Shown: in pieces, positions 7,224 to 16,258 of the stretch
Numbering within the stretch: position 1 is the first letter of the stretch
How the letters are laid out: each line of letters opens with the position of its first letter
NCBI GenBank assembly: GCA_009702045.1
Contig: WLIV01000025.1
Location: 1 to 52,406, forward strand
Origin: Actinomycetota bacterium
GTDB lineage: Bacteria > Actinomycetota > Acidimicrobiia > Acidimicrobiales > Ilumatobacteraceae
Direction: 5' to 3'
Length of the DNA stretch: 52,406 bases
Notes under the pieces: generated by a model
The model's input: the letters and a program-made list of their open reading frames with translations, nothing else
What the model was told of the DNA's origin: nothing
The model's database searches: none
Position numbers and translations under genes: made by a program

Positions 7224-8258
7224 TCAGATGAGGGATTCGGCGGCGAGGTCGAGCGCGTGGCGAGTGTGGCGCGTGGCCATGGCGGCGAACATTGCCTCGC
7301 TGCGCTCGCTCTCCCCCACGATCTGCGAGGCGATCACCGACATGATGATGCCGCTGTAGGCATCGCGCCGGAAGTGACGCCAGAACTCGTCGTGATCGAC
7401 GGTGACGCCGTACTCGTCAAGCGCACCGCAGTAGTCCTCCACCAGCTCGCGCTCGATCTCGCGGCGCAGGTCCGGCAACGGACCGGCACCGAGGAAGTAG
7501 CTCACATCGCCACTCGCCGCCCCATGTCCGGGCGTCTGCCAGTCGACAGCCGCGATCGGGTACCCACCCAGCGCCGATCGGAACATCAGATTGTCGAGTC
7601 GGTAGTCGCCATGCGTGACGGTGGCCGGCATGGTGTGCCCCGCAATCCAGTCGATCAGTCGTGGCCCGAACCGTTCGATCAGGCCGATGCCTTCGCTGTC
7701 GAGGTATTTCGCATACGTGCCGAGGAACCCCGGCAGCAGCATGTTCCACAAACCCTCCAACATCGCTGCGTCGTCGGCGCCGCGGCGCTGCAGGAACTCG
7801 ATCTCGTCGAGCGTCGGGTCTCCCCAGCGCGGGCCGTGCAGCCGGGCTAGCTCCAGCACCGCTGCCCGGGACTGTTGCGCAGAGCATCCCGTCAGCTGGT
7901 TTCCCGGCTGCGCGGGCGCCAGATCTTCCAGCAGGAGCGCGAAATCGTCATTCGACTCGGTCCACTCGGCGTAATGACAGTGCGCCACCCTCACATCGAC
8001 AGTGGTCGCGATCTGTTCGTAGAACTTCACTTCCCGCTCATAGGTGCGCAGCGCCTTGGCCGTCCCGCGACTGGTGGGGTCAAGTGTCGGCAGTTTGGCA
8101 ATCAGCGTCGCCGGCACGGCGCTGTGCTGCGAACGACGCAGTTCGAGCCGCAAGTTCATCCCCACCAGACCGTCACCGATCCGCGTGGTCCCCACTAACT
8201 CGACGTCGTCGCCCAACACTTCGCTGAGCCATTCCGAGGTGATCCCGTCGGGTGTCAT
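7224..8258 (-). CDS. Aminoglycoside phosphotransferase-like (APH/EcK-type) kinase
   Basis: 344 residues with a protein-kinase-like fold. It has the ATP-binding lysine region (ATLIAKLP), a catalytic-loop motif THGDYRLDNLMF (HGDxxxxN) and the metal-binding aspartate region IAAVDWQTPGHG. This arrangement matches APH and the related ecdysteroid-kinase-like family, often coenzyme-A or lipid linked in actinobacteria. The substrate is not deducible; antibiotic resistance should not be assumed. A TACCGT box 8 nt upstream supports ATG 8258 over the longer frame. The gene is divergent from the SURF1 gene. Confidence 0.85.
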   Translation of the reverse strand: MTPDGITSEWLSEVLGDDVELVGTTRIGDGLVGMNLRLELRRSQHSAVPATLIAKLPTLDPTSRGTAKALRTYEREVKFYEQIATTVDVRVAHCHYAEWTESNDDFALLLEDLAPAQPGNQLTGCSAQQSRAAVLELARLHGPRWGDPTLDEIEFLQRRGADDAAMLEGLWNMLLPGFLGTYAKYLDSEGIGLIERFGPRLIDWIAGHTMPATVTHGDYRLDNLMFRSALGGYPIAAVDWQTPGHGAASGDVSYFLGAGPLPDLRREIERELVEDYCGALDEYGVTVDHDEFWRHFRRDAYSGIIMSVIASQIVGESERSEAMFAAMATRHTRHALDLAAESLI

Positions 8259-8272
8259 GGTCAGCGACGGTA
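8259..8272 (-). promoter_or_regulatory. Leaderless -10 element
   Basis: TACCGT (8272 to 8267), then 8 nt, then ATG at 8258. A facing TACGGT (8315-8320) lies 10 nt before the SURF1 start on the other strand. Confidence 0.5.
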
Positions 8273-8330
8273 GCCCTCCCCGGGAGCCAGCCTGCGACGG
8301 AGCGCACCATCCGATACGGTCAATCACAGC

Positions 8331-9098
8331 ATGTATCGGTTCCTACTGAAACCCAAGTGGCTCGTCTTCCACGTGCTGTGCCTCGCCGCGATCGTCGCCA
8401 TGGTGATGCTCGGCGTGTGGCAACTGCATCGTCTGCAAGAACGCACATCGTTCAACGACCGGGTGTCGGCGCACACACACGCCCCGATTGCCCCGATCAA
8501 CGATCTCCTCGCGTTGCCCCAGCTCGACGCCGAGTACCGCCGCGCTGCGGCCACCGGCACCTACGAGCCGGGCCGCGAGTTCGTCGTCGTGAACGTCACC
8601 CAAGACGGCGTCGTCGGCCGCGACGTGGTCAACGCTCTGCGACTGGACGACGGCACGCTGGTGATCGTCAACCGCGGTTTCGTGTCCAATGGCGTTACCG
8701 CGCCCTCAGCACCGTCCGGCGTAGTCACCGTCACCGGTCGCCTCAAGCACAGCCAGGCGGCCGGCCTGGGCGAACCGTCCGATGTCGGCTCGGCGACACT
8801 CACCGAGATCCGCCGCGTCGACCTCGGTGCGCTCTCCCAACAGTTCGACTCACCAGTGGCGCCGATGTACCTGGAGCTGTTGTCATCAGACCCTGCTGAG
8901 CCTCGCACCCTGCAGGTGATCAAATTTCCTGGTCTCGACAACGGCCCACACCTCAGCTACGCGATCCAGTGGTTGGTCTTCACGATCTGCGTCGGTGTCG
9001 GTTGGGTCTTCGCCGTGCGCCGCCACATCAATGAGCAGCCGGGCCGCCCCCCGAAGACGCGTCGCGGTCCCCCGCCAATCGCCGACGAGTTCCTGTAA
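8331..9098 (+). CDS. SURF1 family protein (cytochrome oxidase assembly)
   Basis: 255 residues with the SURF1 layout: an N-terminal membrane helix (about 10-30) followed by LGVWQLHRLQER, a periplasmic domain containing NRGFV, and a second helix near the C-terminus (SYAIQWLVFTICVGVGWVF). The paired YAIQW signature and two-helix topology are diagnostic. SURF1 helps insert heme a or assemble aa3-type cytochrome c oxidase. No oxidase genes are adjacent. A TACGGT box 10 nt upstream suggests a very short leader. The last 25 residues are a basic, Pro-rich tail. Confidence 0.92.
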   Translation: MYRFLLKPKWLVFHVLCLAAIVAMVMLGVWQLHRLQERTSFNDRVSAHTHAPIAPINDLLALPQLDAEYRRAAATGTYEPGREFVVVNVTQDGVVGRDVVNALRLDDGTLVIVNRGFVSNGVTAPSAPSGVVTVTGRLKHSQAAGLGEPSDVGSATLTEIRRVDLGALSQQFDSPVAPMYLELLSSDPAEPRTLQVIKFPGLDNGPHLSYAIQWLVFTICVGVGWVFAVRRHINEQPGRPPKTRRGPPPIADEFL

Positions 9099-9119
9099 CG
9101 CCGGCCCCCCGGCGAGGCT

Positions 9120-9131
9120 TACAGTGAGGCC
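9120..9131 (+). promoter_or_regulatory. Leaderless -10 element
   Basis: TACAGT (9120-9125), then 6 nt, then GTG at 9132. Confidence 0.55.
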
Positions 9132-10676
9132 GTGCGGCAGCTCAACGGGATCGATGCCAGCTTCCTCAATCTGGAGACTGCCACCAACTTCGGGCACATC
9201 AGCTCGATCAGCCTCTACGACCCGCACGACTCGCCGGGCGGCGCCGGCCTGGAGGCCACCAAGGAGCTGATCCTCGAGCGCATCGATCGGTTGGTTCCCT
9301 TCCGGCGACGCCTGGTTACCGTGCCGCTGGGCCTCGACCTGCCGTACTGGATCGAGGATCCCGACTTCGACATCGACTTCCACGTCCGCCACCACGCGGT
9401 CCCGCCGCCCGGAACACCCGAGCAACTGGCCGACGCCATCAGCCGCATCGTCGCCCGCCCGCTCGACCGGTCGCGCCCGTTGTGGGAGCTCTACGTCATC
9501 GAGGGTGTCGACGAGGGCCGCATCATCGCCCAGCTCACCAAGGTGCATCACGCCGCGGTCGACGGCGCGGCCGGCGCGCTGATGCTCGCCGCGCTGCTCG
9601 ACCTCGACCCGGACTCGCGCCCCACCGGCCACCCGGCGCCGTGGCAGTCCGAGACCGTTCCCACCGATGAACAGTTGCTGCGGCTGACCGCGATCGAATA
9701 CCTGCGCCGCCCGGAGAAGGTGGTGCGCCTGGGGGTGAAGGCCGCGCGCGATCTGGCCGCCTCCACCCGCTCGGGCGGGCTGAAGGCACTCGCCGACCTC
9801 GTCGCCCAGCCCGTGCCCGGCCCGCTGGGCAACCTGATGCGCACGCGGCTGCGCGCCCAGCACGGCCACGACGTCGACCACCCCCCGGCGCTGCCCCCGA
9901 CCCCAGCCCCGCGCACACCGTGGAACCGGCCGATCTCGGCCCATCGGCGCTTCTCGTACACCTCGGTGCCGTTGGAGGACGCTCGCGTCGTGCGCAGGGT
10001 GTTCGACTGCACATTCAACGACGTGGTGATGGCCGTGTGCTCGGGCACCTTGCGCCGTTACCTGCAGCTACACGACTGCCTGCCGCCCGAAAGTCTGATC
10101 GCCATGGTGCCCGTCAGCGTGCGCACCGGCCAGGAGGACGACTGCTTCCAGAACCGGGTGTCGGCGATGTTCACCGATCTGGCCACCAACGAGAACGATC
10201 CGGTGCGCAGGCTGCGCCACGTGCAGGGCAGCCTGATCACCGCCAAGCAGCACTTCGCCGCGATCCCCGCCGACGTGCTGCAGGACTTCACCCGCTTCGC
10301 GCCGCCCGCCATTGCGGCACGGGCGATGCGGATGTACAGCCGGCTCCGCCTCGCCGACCACATGAACCCCCCGTTCAACCTGGTCATCAGCAATGTCCCC
10401 GGGCCGAACGTGCCGCTGTACTCGGCCGGCGCCCGGCTGCTGCACTACTACCCCGTCAGCACGTTGATCGACGGCCAGGGCCTGAACATCACGGTGCAGA
10501 GCTACGACGGGAACCTCGACTTCGGCTTCCTCGGCTGCCGCGACCTCGTCCCCGACATCTGGGTCCTCGTCGATCTGCTGCACGAATCGATGCAGGAACT
10601 CGTCGACATCGCCGCCGCAGCCGCGAGGCCGATCCAACCACCCAAACGGTCGCGCCAGCGTTCGACCGCGCGTTAG
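9132..10676 (+). CDS. WS/DGAT wax ester synthase / diacylglycerol acyltransferase
   Basis: 514 residues. The N-terminal half has the catalytic HHxxxDG motif as HHAAVDG (about residues 139-145) and the family PLW motif in SRPLWELYVIEG. The C-terminal half is the DUF1298 domain, with NLVISNVPGP and the closing YDGNLDFGFLGCRDLVPD. These enzymes join acyl-CoA to diacylglycerol or fatty alcohol to make storage triacylglycerol or wax esters. The GTG start is preceded by a leaderless promoter. The stop overlaps by 4 bp the stop of the converging GMC gene. Which acceptor is used cannot be judged. Confidence 0.95.
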   Translation: MRQLNGIDASFLNLETATNFGHISSISLYDPHDSPGGAGLEATKELILERIDRLVPFRRRLVTVPLGLDLPYWIEDPDFDIDFHVRHHAVPPPGTPEQLADAISRIVARPLDRSRPLWELYVIEGVDEGRIIAQLTKVHHAAVDGAAGALMLAALLDLDPDSRPTGHPAPWQSETVPTDEQLLRLTAIEYLRRPEKVVRLGVKAARDLAASTRSGGLKALADLVAQPVPGPLGNLMRTRLRAQHGHDVDHPPALPPTPAPRTPWNRPISAHRRFSYTSVPLEDARVVRRVFDCTFNDVVMAVCSGTLRRYLQLHDCLPPESLIAMVPVSVRTGQEDDCFQNRVSAMFTDLATNENDPVRRLRHVQGSLITAKQHFAAIPADVLQDFTRFAPPAIAARAMRMYSRLRLADHMNPPFNLVISNVPGPNVPLYSAGARLLHYYPVSTLIDGQGLNITVQSYDGNLDFGFLGCRDLVPDIWVLVDLLHESMQELVDIAAAAARPIQPPKRSRQRSTAR

Positions 10677-12010
10677 AACGAGGCGGCGATCCGCTCGGCA
10701 ATCATCACGACCGGCAGGTGTGTATTGCCTCGCATGATCCAGGGGATCACCGAGGCATCGGCCACGACCAGACCGTCGTACCCGAACACGCAACCGTTGG
10801 TGTCCACCACGGCCATCTCATCGCCAGTGGCACCCATCCGGCACGTGCCGATCGCGTGCACGTAGTCGCCCACCGAGCGCCGCAACGCGTCGTCGGACAC
10901 GTCGTACGGCTCGACGTCGGCGACCGCGGCGATGGCGGCGCTCTGCGCAACACGTTCCGTGAGCGCCGCTGCGGCGCGCATGGCCACCACATCGCGCTCG
11001 TCGTCCAGCATGTTGAAATCGATCAGGGGATGCGCCATCGGATCCGCCGAGGCCAGGCGTAACGAGCCACGTGAATGCACCCGCATCACGGCACCCATCA
11101 ACAAACCCAGCCAGGGCATCGCCGGGTCGACCATGTCGAGCGCCAGCAGCTGCAGATCGTTCGTCTCGAGGTGTGTTGCGCGCAGGCACGCCGAGCCAGC
11201 CAACCGGCCAGGAGCGGCCACATGACCGTCGCGCATGTGCAATGCGATCGGGATCGACGGGTGGTCCTGCAAACCCTGACCGATACCGGGCAGGTCGACG
11301 CCGCTACGCAGCAAGATGGCCGGCGAATGGACCGCGCCGGCGGCGAGCACGACCGCGCCCGCCTCGATGTGTGTCCCGTCGGCGAGCAAAACACCCACGG
11401 CACGTCGGCCTTCGAAGACCACCCGGTCGACGAGCGAATCACCGCGAGAACAGAAGTTGGGGCGCGAGCGAGCAGGTTCGACATAGACATCGTTCGTGCT
11501 GGCCCGGCGGCCATCGGGAAAGCGCGTCAGCGGCGCAAGTTCGGCGGTCGGTTCAGCGGCGAACAGCGCTCGGGCGACCGAGCCGACCTCGTGCGAGCGC
11601 GCCTGGTGAATGGGTAGTGCGATGCGCTCGAACCACGGGGCGACCGCCGACCAGTTCCACCCCGTACAGCCGTACGCGGTCTCCCACTCGTCGTAGTCGC
11701 CGGGTTCGCCGGGGATCGCAATCATCGCGTTCACGGCCGATGACCCGCCTGCGCCGCGTCCTCTGGCATACAGCCGCGGCCCCTGTTCGGCGGTGCGCGT
11801 GGCGAGCATGTCGGTCCACATGCGCTCGGGCTCGAGCATCGCTTCCAGAAAGTTCGCGCCGGCGATCGACGCAGGTGTGTGCGCCGAGTCGTGGTCGGGC
11901 CCCGCTTCCAGTAACAGCACCGTGCGGTCGGGCCGTTCGCTGAGACGCCCGGCCATCACTGCCCCAGCAGATCCGGCGCCCACCACCACGACGTCGTGAC
12001 GCTCGGCCAC
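10673..12010 (-). CDS. GMC family oxidoreductase
   Basis: 445 residues of an FAD-dependent glucose-methanol-choline oxidoreductase. The N-terminal FAD site is VVVGAGSAGAVMAGRLSE. GARGRGAGGSSAVNAM-type residues match GMC signature 1. The C-terminal HAIGTCRMGA carries the conserved active-site region, followed by the FAD-binding VVADASVIPWIMRGNTH. The protein is shorter than many GMC enzymes (500-550) but has both ends. It oxidises an alcohol or similar substrate that is not identifiable. The GTG start has GAAGG upstream and lies 3 bp after the phosphatase gene, so they form an operon. Confidence 0.92.
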   Translation of the reverse strand: MAERHDVVVVGAGSAGAVMAGRLSERPDRTVLLLEAGPDHDSAHTPASIAGANFLEAMLEPERMWTDMLATRTAEQGPRLYARGRGAGGSSAVNAMIAIPGEPGDYDEWETAYGCTGWNWSAVAPWFERIALPIHQARSHEVGSVARALFAAEPTAELAPLTRFPDGRRASTNDVYVEPARSRPNFCSRGDSLVDRVVFEGRRAVGVLLADGTHIEAGAVVLAAGAVHSPAILLRSGVDLPGIGQGLQDHPSIPIALHMRDGHVAAPGRLAGSACLRATHLETNDLQLLALDMVDPAMPWLGLLMGAVMRVHSRGSLRLASADPMAHPLIDFNMLDDERDVVAMRAAAALTERVAQSAAIAAVADVEPYDVSDDALRRSVGDYVHAIGTCRMGATGDEMAVVDTNGCVFGYDGLVVADASVIPWIMRGNTHLPVVMIAERIAASF

Positions 12011-12013
12011 GGC

Positions 12014-12670
12014 TCAGCCTTCCCTGGTGGCCGACGGGAGCCCGGCAAGATGGGCGGTGTCGTTGTAGCGATCGAGTCGCCACAGGTTCGGCTTCAGCAG
12101 CAACAGTTCGGTGATCGATGTGTTGCGCGTATGGATCTGGAACTGACCCATCCCGGGTGCTTTCAGCGCCAGACGCACGACGGCGTCGATCACCCCGCCG
12201 TGGCACGCGATCACCACGGTCTGAGCGGCGTACATCTCGGTGATACGCCGCATGGCGGAGCCAACACGGAACTGAAAAGCCGCCACGGTCTCACCGCCGG
12301 GGAACGTGGTGTCGAAGGGATCAGCGGCGTCCCACCATGCCCTGCGGTCTGGATAGCGACGCACGAACTCGTCGAACGACAGGCCGTCGCACTCGGGACC
12401 GGGGTCGTGTTCGCCGAACCCAGGGTCGCTGATGACGGGCAGATTGGCCAAGGCCGGGGCGATGATCGCGGCGGTCTCGGCCGCACGCGGGTACTGGCTG
12501 GCGACCAGTGCATCGACCTGGAACTCGGGCGCTGCGGACCAACGGTCGCGCAACCGTTCGGCCTGCAGACGACCAAGTGGTGACAGGCCGGAGCAGGTAC
12601 GCGGTCCACCGATGACGCGATCGACGGTGACGTTCGATTCCCCATGGCGTACGAGCACGATCCTGGTCAC
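12014..12670 (-). CDS. Histidine phosphatase family protein
   Basis: 218 residues of the phosphoglycerate-mutase-like histidine phosphatase superfamily. The phospho-acceptor motif LVRHGES (His9) opens the protein, followed by LSPLGRLQAERL. The second catalytic His is in VIACHGGVID, and the catalytic acid region is GFGEHDPG. Substrate unknown. A TAAGGT box 7 nt before the GTG gives a leaderless start. It is divergent from purSL with only 88 bp between start codons, so its promoter and the purine control motif share that space. Confidence 0.9.
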   Translation of the reverse strand: MTRIVLVRHGESNVTVDRVIGGPRTCSGLSPLGRLQAERLRDRWSAAPEFQVDALVASQYPRAAETAAIIAPALANLPVISDPGFGEHDPGPECDGLSFDEFVRRYPDRRAWWDAADPFDTTFPGGETVAAFQFRVGSAMRRITEMYAAQTVVIACHGGVIDAVVRLALKAPGMGQFQIHTRNTSITELLLLKPNLWRLDRYNDTAHLAGLPSATREG

Positions 12671-12683
12671 GTCGCTGACCTTA
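12671..12683 (-). promoter_or_regulatory. Leaderless -10 element
   Basis: TAAGGT (12683 to 12678), then 7 nt, then GTG at 12670. Confidence 0.55.
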
Positions 12684-12703
12684 CCCGGCGGCAACCGTGG
12701 CTT

Positions 12704-12758
12704 ACTTTTCGTTCGCGCAGGTCCGTACCTGGAATGGCGCGGGCCTAGCTTCGCATCA
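12704..12758 (+). promoter_or_regulatory. Shared purine promoter/operator, copy 1
   Basis: ACTTTTCGTTC (12704-12714), exactly 29 bp, then CCTAGC (12744-12749), ending 9 nt before GTG 12759. The same two blocks with the same 29-bp spacing precede purN. TAGCTT (12746-12751) is the leaderless -10 box with 7 nt to the start. The upstream block is centred near -50, so it is most likely a regulator site rather than a -35 box. Confidence 0.75.
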
Positions 12759-15542
12759 GTGGCCCCCGGATCGCGTCTCACCATCCGCAGCCGCGATGTC
12801 GACCCCCGCTCGGCGTCGCTGCTGAATGACGCCCAGGCACTCGGTCTCACACAGGTCACGGCGATCGACGTCGCCGATGTTGTCTTCTTCGACAGCGACC
12901 TGGCATTCGAGCAGCGAGTGGCGATCGAGGAGGTGCTCGTCGACCCGTTGCTACAAACCGCCACATGGCAGCCGCCCACAGGCGGCATCGACACCGAACT
13001 CCTGCCCGGCGTCACCGACCCAGCTGCGCAGGCGGTCGCACTGGCCGCCCGCACGGTGGGTCTACCCGACCTGGAAGTCGCCACCGGCATGCACTTCGAT
13101 GTCCGCGGCGACATCGACGACGTCACGGTTTCACTCCTCGCTCGCCGGTTGCTTGCCAATCAGGTGATCGAGCGCTGGGCTACCGCTCCGATCGCACCGT
13201 CGTTCATCGACAGTCATGCAACAGCCGAGCGTTCGGTCGACCACGTGGCGATTTGCGATCTCGACGACGACGCGCTGCTGACCTTGAACAAGGAACGCGG
13301 CCTGTCGATGGACCTCGCCGAACTGCACGCAGTGGCCGAGTTCTACCGAGGTTCCGGCCGCGAGCCCACCGACGTCGAGTTGGAGACGCTCGCCCAGACG
13401 TGGAGCGAGCACTGCTCGCACAAGACATTCCGGGCGCTCATCAGCACACCGGACGGCACCCAGATTCAGCCACTCCTCCAGCAACTCCGCGCGTGCACCG
13501 ACGCCATCGCAGCACCGTTCGTCGTCAGCGCGTTCGTCGGCAACGCTGGCATTGTCACCTACCACCCCGGCACGACGGTCGCAGTGAAGGTCGAAACGCA
13601 CAACCACCCTTCTGCCATCGAACCCTTCGGCGGCGCCAACACCGGCGTGGGTGGCGTGATCCGCGACGTGATGGGCACGGCCCACGACCCGATCGCGATC
13701 ACCGACATCCTGTGCTTCGGCCCCACCGACATACCCGCCGACGAACTGCCCGAGGGTGTGCTGCACCCACGCCTCGTCCAGTCGGGTGTCATCGCCGGTG
13801 TGGCGGACTACGGCAACAAGATCGGACTACCCACCGTGGCCGGTGCGGTCATCTACGACCCGGGTTACACCGCCAACCCGTTGGTCTATGCAGGGTGCAT
13901 CGGTGTCGCCGCTGCTGCTCCGCCGCTGCCCGGTCCGCAGCCCGGCGATCTCGTCGTGGTGATGGGTGGCCGCACCGGTCGCGACGGCCTGCGCGGCGCC
14001 ACGTTCTCCAGCGCGACGATGGATGCCACCACCGGCGACGTCGCTGGTGCCAGCGTGCAGATCGGCGACCCGATCGTGGAGAAGCTGGTGATCGACGCCA
14101 TGCGCGAGCTGCACGGGCTCTACACAGCCGTCACCGACTGCGGCGCGGGCGGCTTGTCCAGCGCCGTTGGTGAGATGGCCGAAGGTATCGGCGCTGAGGT
14201 TGACGTCACAATCGCTCCACTGAAATACCCGGGGCTGCGTCCGTGGGAGGTGTGGCTCAGCGAGGCCCAGGAGCGCATGGTGTTCGCTGTACCGCCACAC
14301 CACTTCGAAGCGCTGCTGGCGGTGTGCGCCCGCCATGGTGTCGAGGCAGTCAGCCTCGGCACGTTCACCGGTGACGGCGTGTTGCGCGTACGCGCCGGCG
14401 ATCTGCAGGTGTTGGAACTCGACACGCACTTCCTGCACGACGGACGCCCGCAGCGGTCGATGATCGCCGAGTTGCCGACGCCCTATCGCGGCGAACCAAC
14501 ACTTCCCGAGTGCGACGACCTGGCCGACACGTTGCTCCGTCTGCTGGCACATCCCGACATCGCGTCGAAGGAACACATCATCCGCCGCTACGACCACGAG
14601 ATCCGCGGCGCCACCGTGGTACGGCCACTCGTCGGCGAAGGCCACGACGGTCACGCCGACGGAGTCGTGCTCGCCCGACCGACGGATACCCACGGGCTGG
14701 CGCTGGGTATCGGCGTAAACCCGTGGTACGGGCTCACCGACCCGGAGCGGATGGCCCACGCGGTGGTCGACGAGGCGATCCGCAACATCGTCGCCGTCGG
14801 CGCCGATCCCGCCAAGGTGTCGCTGCTCGACAACTTCAGCTGGGGCGACCCGCGCCGCCCGTCCACCCTTGGCGATCTGGTGATGGCCGTCGACGGCTGC
14901 TGCGCTGCCGCACTCGCGCACACCGCGCCGTTCGTGAGCGGCAAGGACAGTCTGAACAACGAGTACCTCGGCAGCGACGGCCAGCGTCACGCAGTGCCAC
15001 CCACGCTGGTGATCACCGCGATGGCGCACGTGCCCGACGCCGACCTGGTGGTCACCCCCGACCTGAAGCGCGCCGGCGATGTGCTGGTGCTCGTGGGAAC
15101 CACCGCGCCAGAGTTCGGGGGCAGCCACTTCGAAATGGTTGGCGGCAGGATCGGCCGCGCTGTCGTCCCCGCACCCGACGCGGACGCACCCGTGCGCTAT
15201 CGCCGCCTGCACGCGGCGATGCAGACCGGCCGCGTGCGTGCGTGCCACGACGTGTCCGAAGGGGGGCTTGCGGTCACGTTGGCCGAGATGGCACTTGCTG
15301 GCCGACTTGGCATCCGTGTCGAGACGCTCCCCCACGACCACGCGCCGACTGCATGGTTTGCGGAGTCCAACGGTCGGCTCGTGTGCGCAGTTGCGGCCGA
15401 CGATGTGGAGTGGTTTGTCGCCGCCCTTGGTGAGCCCGCCACCGTGTTGGGCGTGGTCACCGACGACGCGGCACTCGTCATCGATGGCATCACTATCGAT
15501 GACGTCGTGATGCGCACCGCCTGGAAGGGGGCCGCACAATGA
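12759..15542 (+). CDS. purSL: Phosphoribosylformylglycinamidine synthase, PurS-PurL fusion
   Basis: With PurQ this makes FGAM from FGAR, ATP and glutamine. The 927-residue protein is longer than a plain PurL (about 740) because a PurS-like part is fused in front. Residues 5-70 and 81-145 look like two PurS units (GVTDPAAQAVALAARTVGLP, then ARRLLANQVIERW), like the pseudo-dimer at the N-terminus of large single-chain enzymes. The PurL core follows: SEHCSHKTF (about 215-223), KVETHNHPSAIEPFGGANTG, GGRTGRDGLRGATF and a second PurM-like half ending in the DVSEGGLAVTLAEMAL motif. The start is GTG 12759, set by the leaderless promoter. It is first in a purine operon. Confidence 0.93.
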   Translation: MAPGSRLTIRSRDVDPRSASLLNDAQALGLTQVTAIDVADVVFFDSDLAFEQRVAIEEVLVDPLLQTATWQPPTGGIDTELLPGVTDPAAQAVALAARTVGLPDLEVATGMHFDVRGDIDDVTVSLLARRLLANQVIERWATAPIAPSFIDSHATAERSVDHVAICDLDDDALLTLNKERGLSMDLAELHAVAEFYRGSGREPTDVELETLAQTWSEHCSHKTFRALISTPDGTQIQPLLQQLRACTDAIAAPFVVSAFVGNAGIVTYHPGTTVAVKVETHNHPSAIEPFGGANTGVGGVIRDVMGTAHDPIAITDILCFGPTDIPADELPEGVLHPRLVQSGVIAGVADYGNKIGLPTVAGAVIYDPGYTANPLVYAGCIGVAAAAPPLPGPQPGDLVVVMGGRTGRDGLRGATFSSATMDATTGDVAGASVQIGDPIVEKLVIDAMRELHGLYTAVTDCGAGGLSSAVGEMAEGIGAEVDVTIAPLKYPGLRPWEVWLSEAQERMVFAVPPHHFEALLAVCARHGVEAVSLGTFTGDGVLRVRAGDLQVLELDTHFLHDGRPQRSMIAELPTPYRGEPTLPECDDLADTLLRLLAHPDIASKEHIIRRYDHEIRGATVVRPLVGEGHDGHADGVVLARPTDTHGLALGIGVNPWYGLTDPERMAHAVVDEAIRNIVAVGADPAKVSLLDNFSWGDPRRPSTLGDLVMAVDGCCAAALAHTAPFVSGKDSLNNEYLGSDGQRHAVPPTLVITAMAHVPDADLVVTPDLKRAGDVLVLVGTTAPEFGGSHFEMVGGRIGRAVVPAPDADAPVRYRRLHAAMQTGRVRACHDVSEGGLAVTLAEMALAGRLGIRVETLPHDHAPTAWFAESNGRLVCAVAADDVEWFVAALGEPATVLGVVTDDAALVIDGITIDDVVMRTAWKGAAQ

Positions 15543-16249
15543 GCACCCCCCAGGCCATCGTCCTCGCCGCCCCCGGCACGAACCGCGATCACGATGTGGC
15601 GTTCGCTCTCGAACTCGCAGGTGCCGCACCGAGGCTGACGTTGCTGGCGGAGCTGCTGGCCGATTCCTCGGTACTGGCGGATGCCCAGATGCTCGTGGTC
15701 GCGGGCGGGTTCAGCTATGCCGATGCGCTCGGCGCTGGGCGCATGTGGTCGCTGCAACTCACGCACGGTGTCGGCGATGCGCTGCGCGGATTCGTCGCCG
15801 CCGGCAAACCGGTCATCGGCATCTGCAACGGGTTCCAGGTGCTCACCCGCACGGGCCTGCTGCCGGGCGCGCTGGGCCACAACTCCAGCGGCCATTTCCA
15901 ATGCGAGTGGGTGCGACTCGACGCGCCAGCGAGCCGCAGCGTGTGGACACAGGGCCTTGACCCCATCGAATGCCCAATCGCCCACGGTGAAGGCCGCTAT
16001 GTGCACCCCGACCCGGCAGCGTTGGCGGCCAACGGCCAGGTGGCGTTCACCTATACCGGAACGAACCCCAACGGCTCGCTGGACGCCATCGCCGGTGTGT
16101 GCGACGAATCGGGAGTGGTGCTGGGATTGATGCCGCATCCGGAGAACCACGTCCTGGCGCGGCAACACCCGCGCCACGCCCGCGGTAGCGCTGCAGGTCT
16201 CGGTCTGCCACTGTTCCGGCAGGGCGTGCGTTACGCACGGGAACGCTGA
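15539..16249 (+). CDS. purQ: Phosphoribosylformylglycinamidine synthase glutaminase subunit
   Basis: 236 residues of class I glutamine amidotransferase. It supplies ammonia to PurSL. The nucleophile is in GICNGFQVL (Cys96), the oxyanion region is VVAGGFSYADAL, and the catalytic His-Glu pair is in MPHPENH (about residues 199-202). HGEGRY is also typical of PurQ. ATGA overlap with purSL couples their translation, fitting a fixed subunit ratio. Confidence 0.96.
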   Translation: MSTPQAIVLAAPGTNRDHDVAFALELAGAAPRLTLLAELLADSSVLADAQMLVVAGGFSYADALGAGRMWSLQLTHGVGDALRGFVAAGKPVIGICNGFQVLTRTGLLPGALGHNSSGHFQCEWVRLDAPASRSVWTQGLDPIECPIAHGEGRYVHPDPAALAANGQVAFTYTGTNPNGSLDAIAGVCDESGVVLGLMPHPENHVLARQHPRHARGSAAGLGLPLFRQGVRYARER

Positions 16250-16258
16250 GAAGACGAC

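Noticed and set aside
7224-8258. Antibiotic resistance phosphotransferase
   Set aside because: The APH-like fold alone does not show drug specificity, and no resistance context is present.
13827-15629. 600-codon minus-strand frame inside purSL
   Set aside because: Antisense shadow of the PurL core, no ribosome site or domain.
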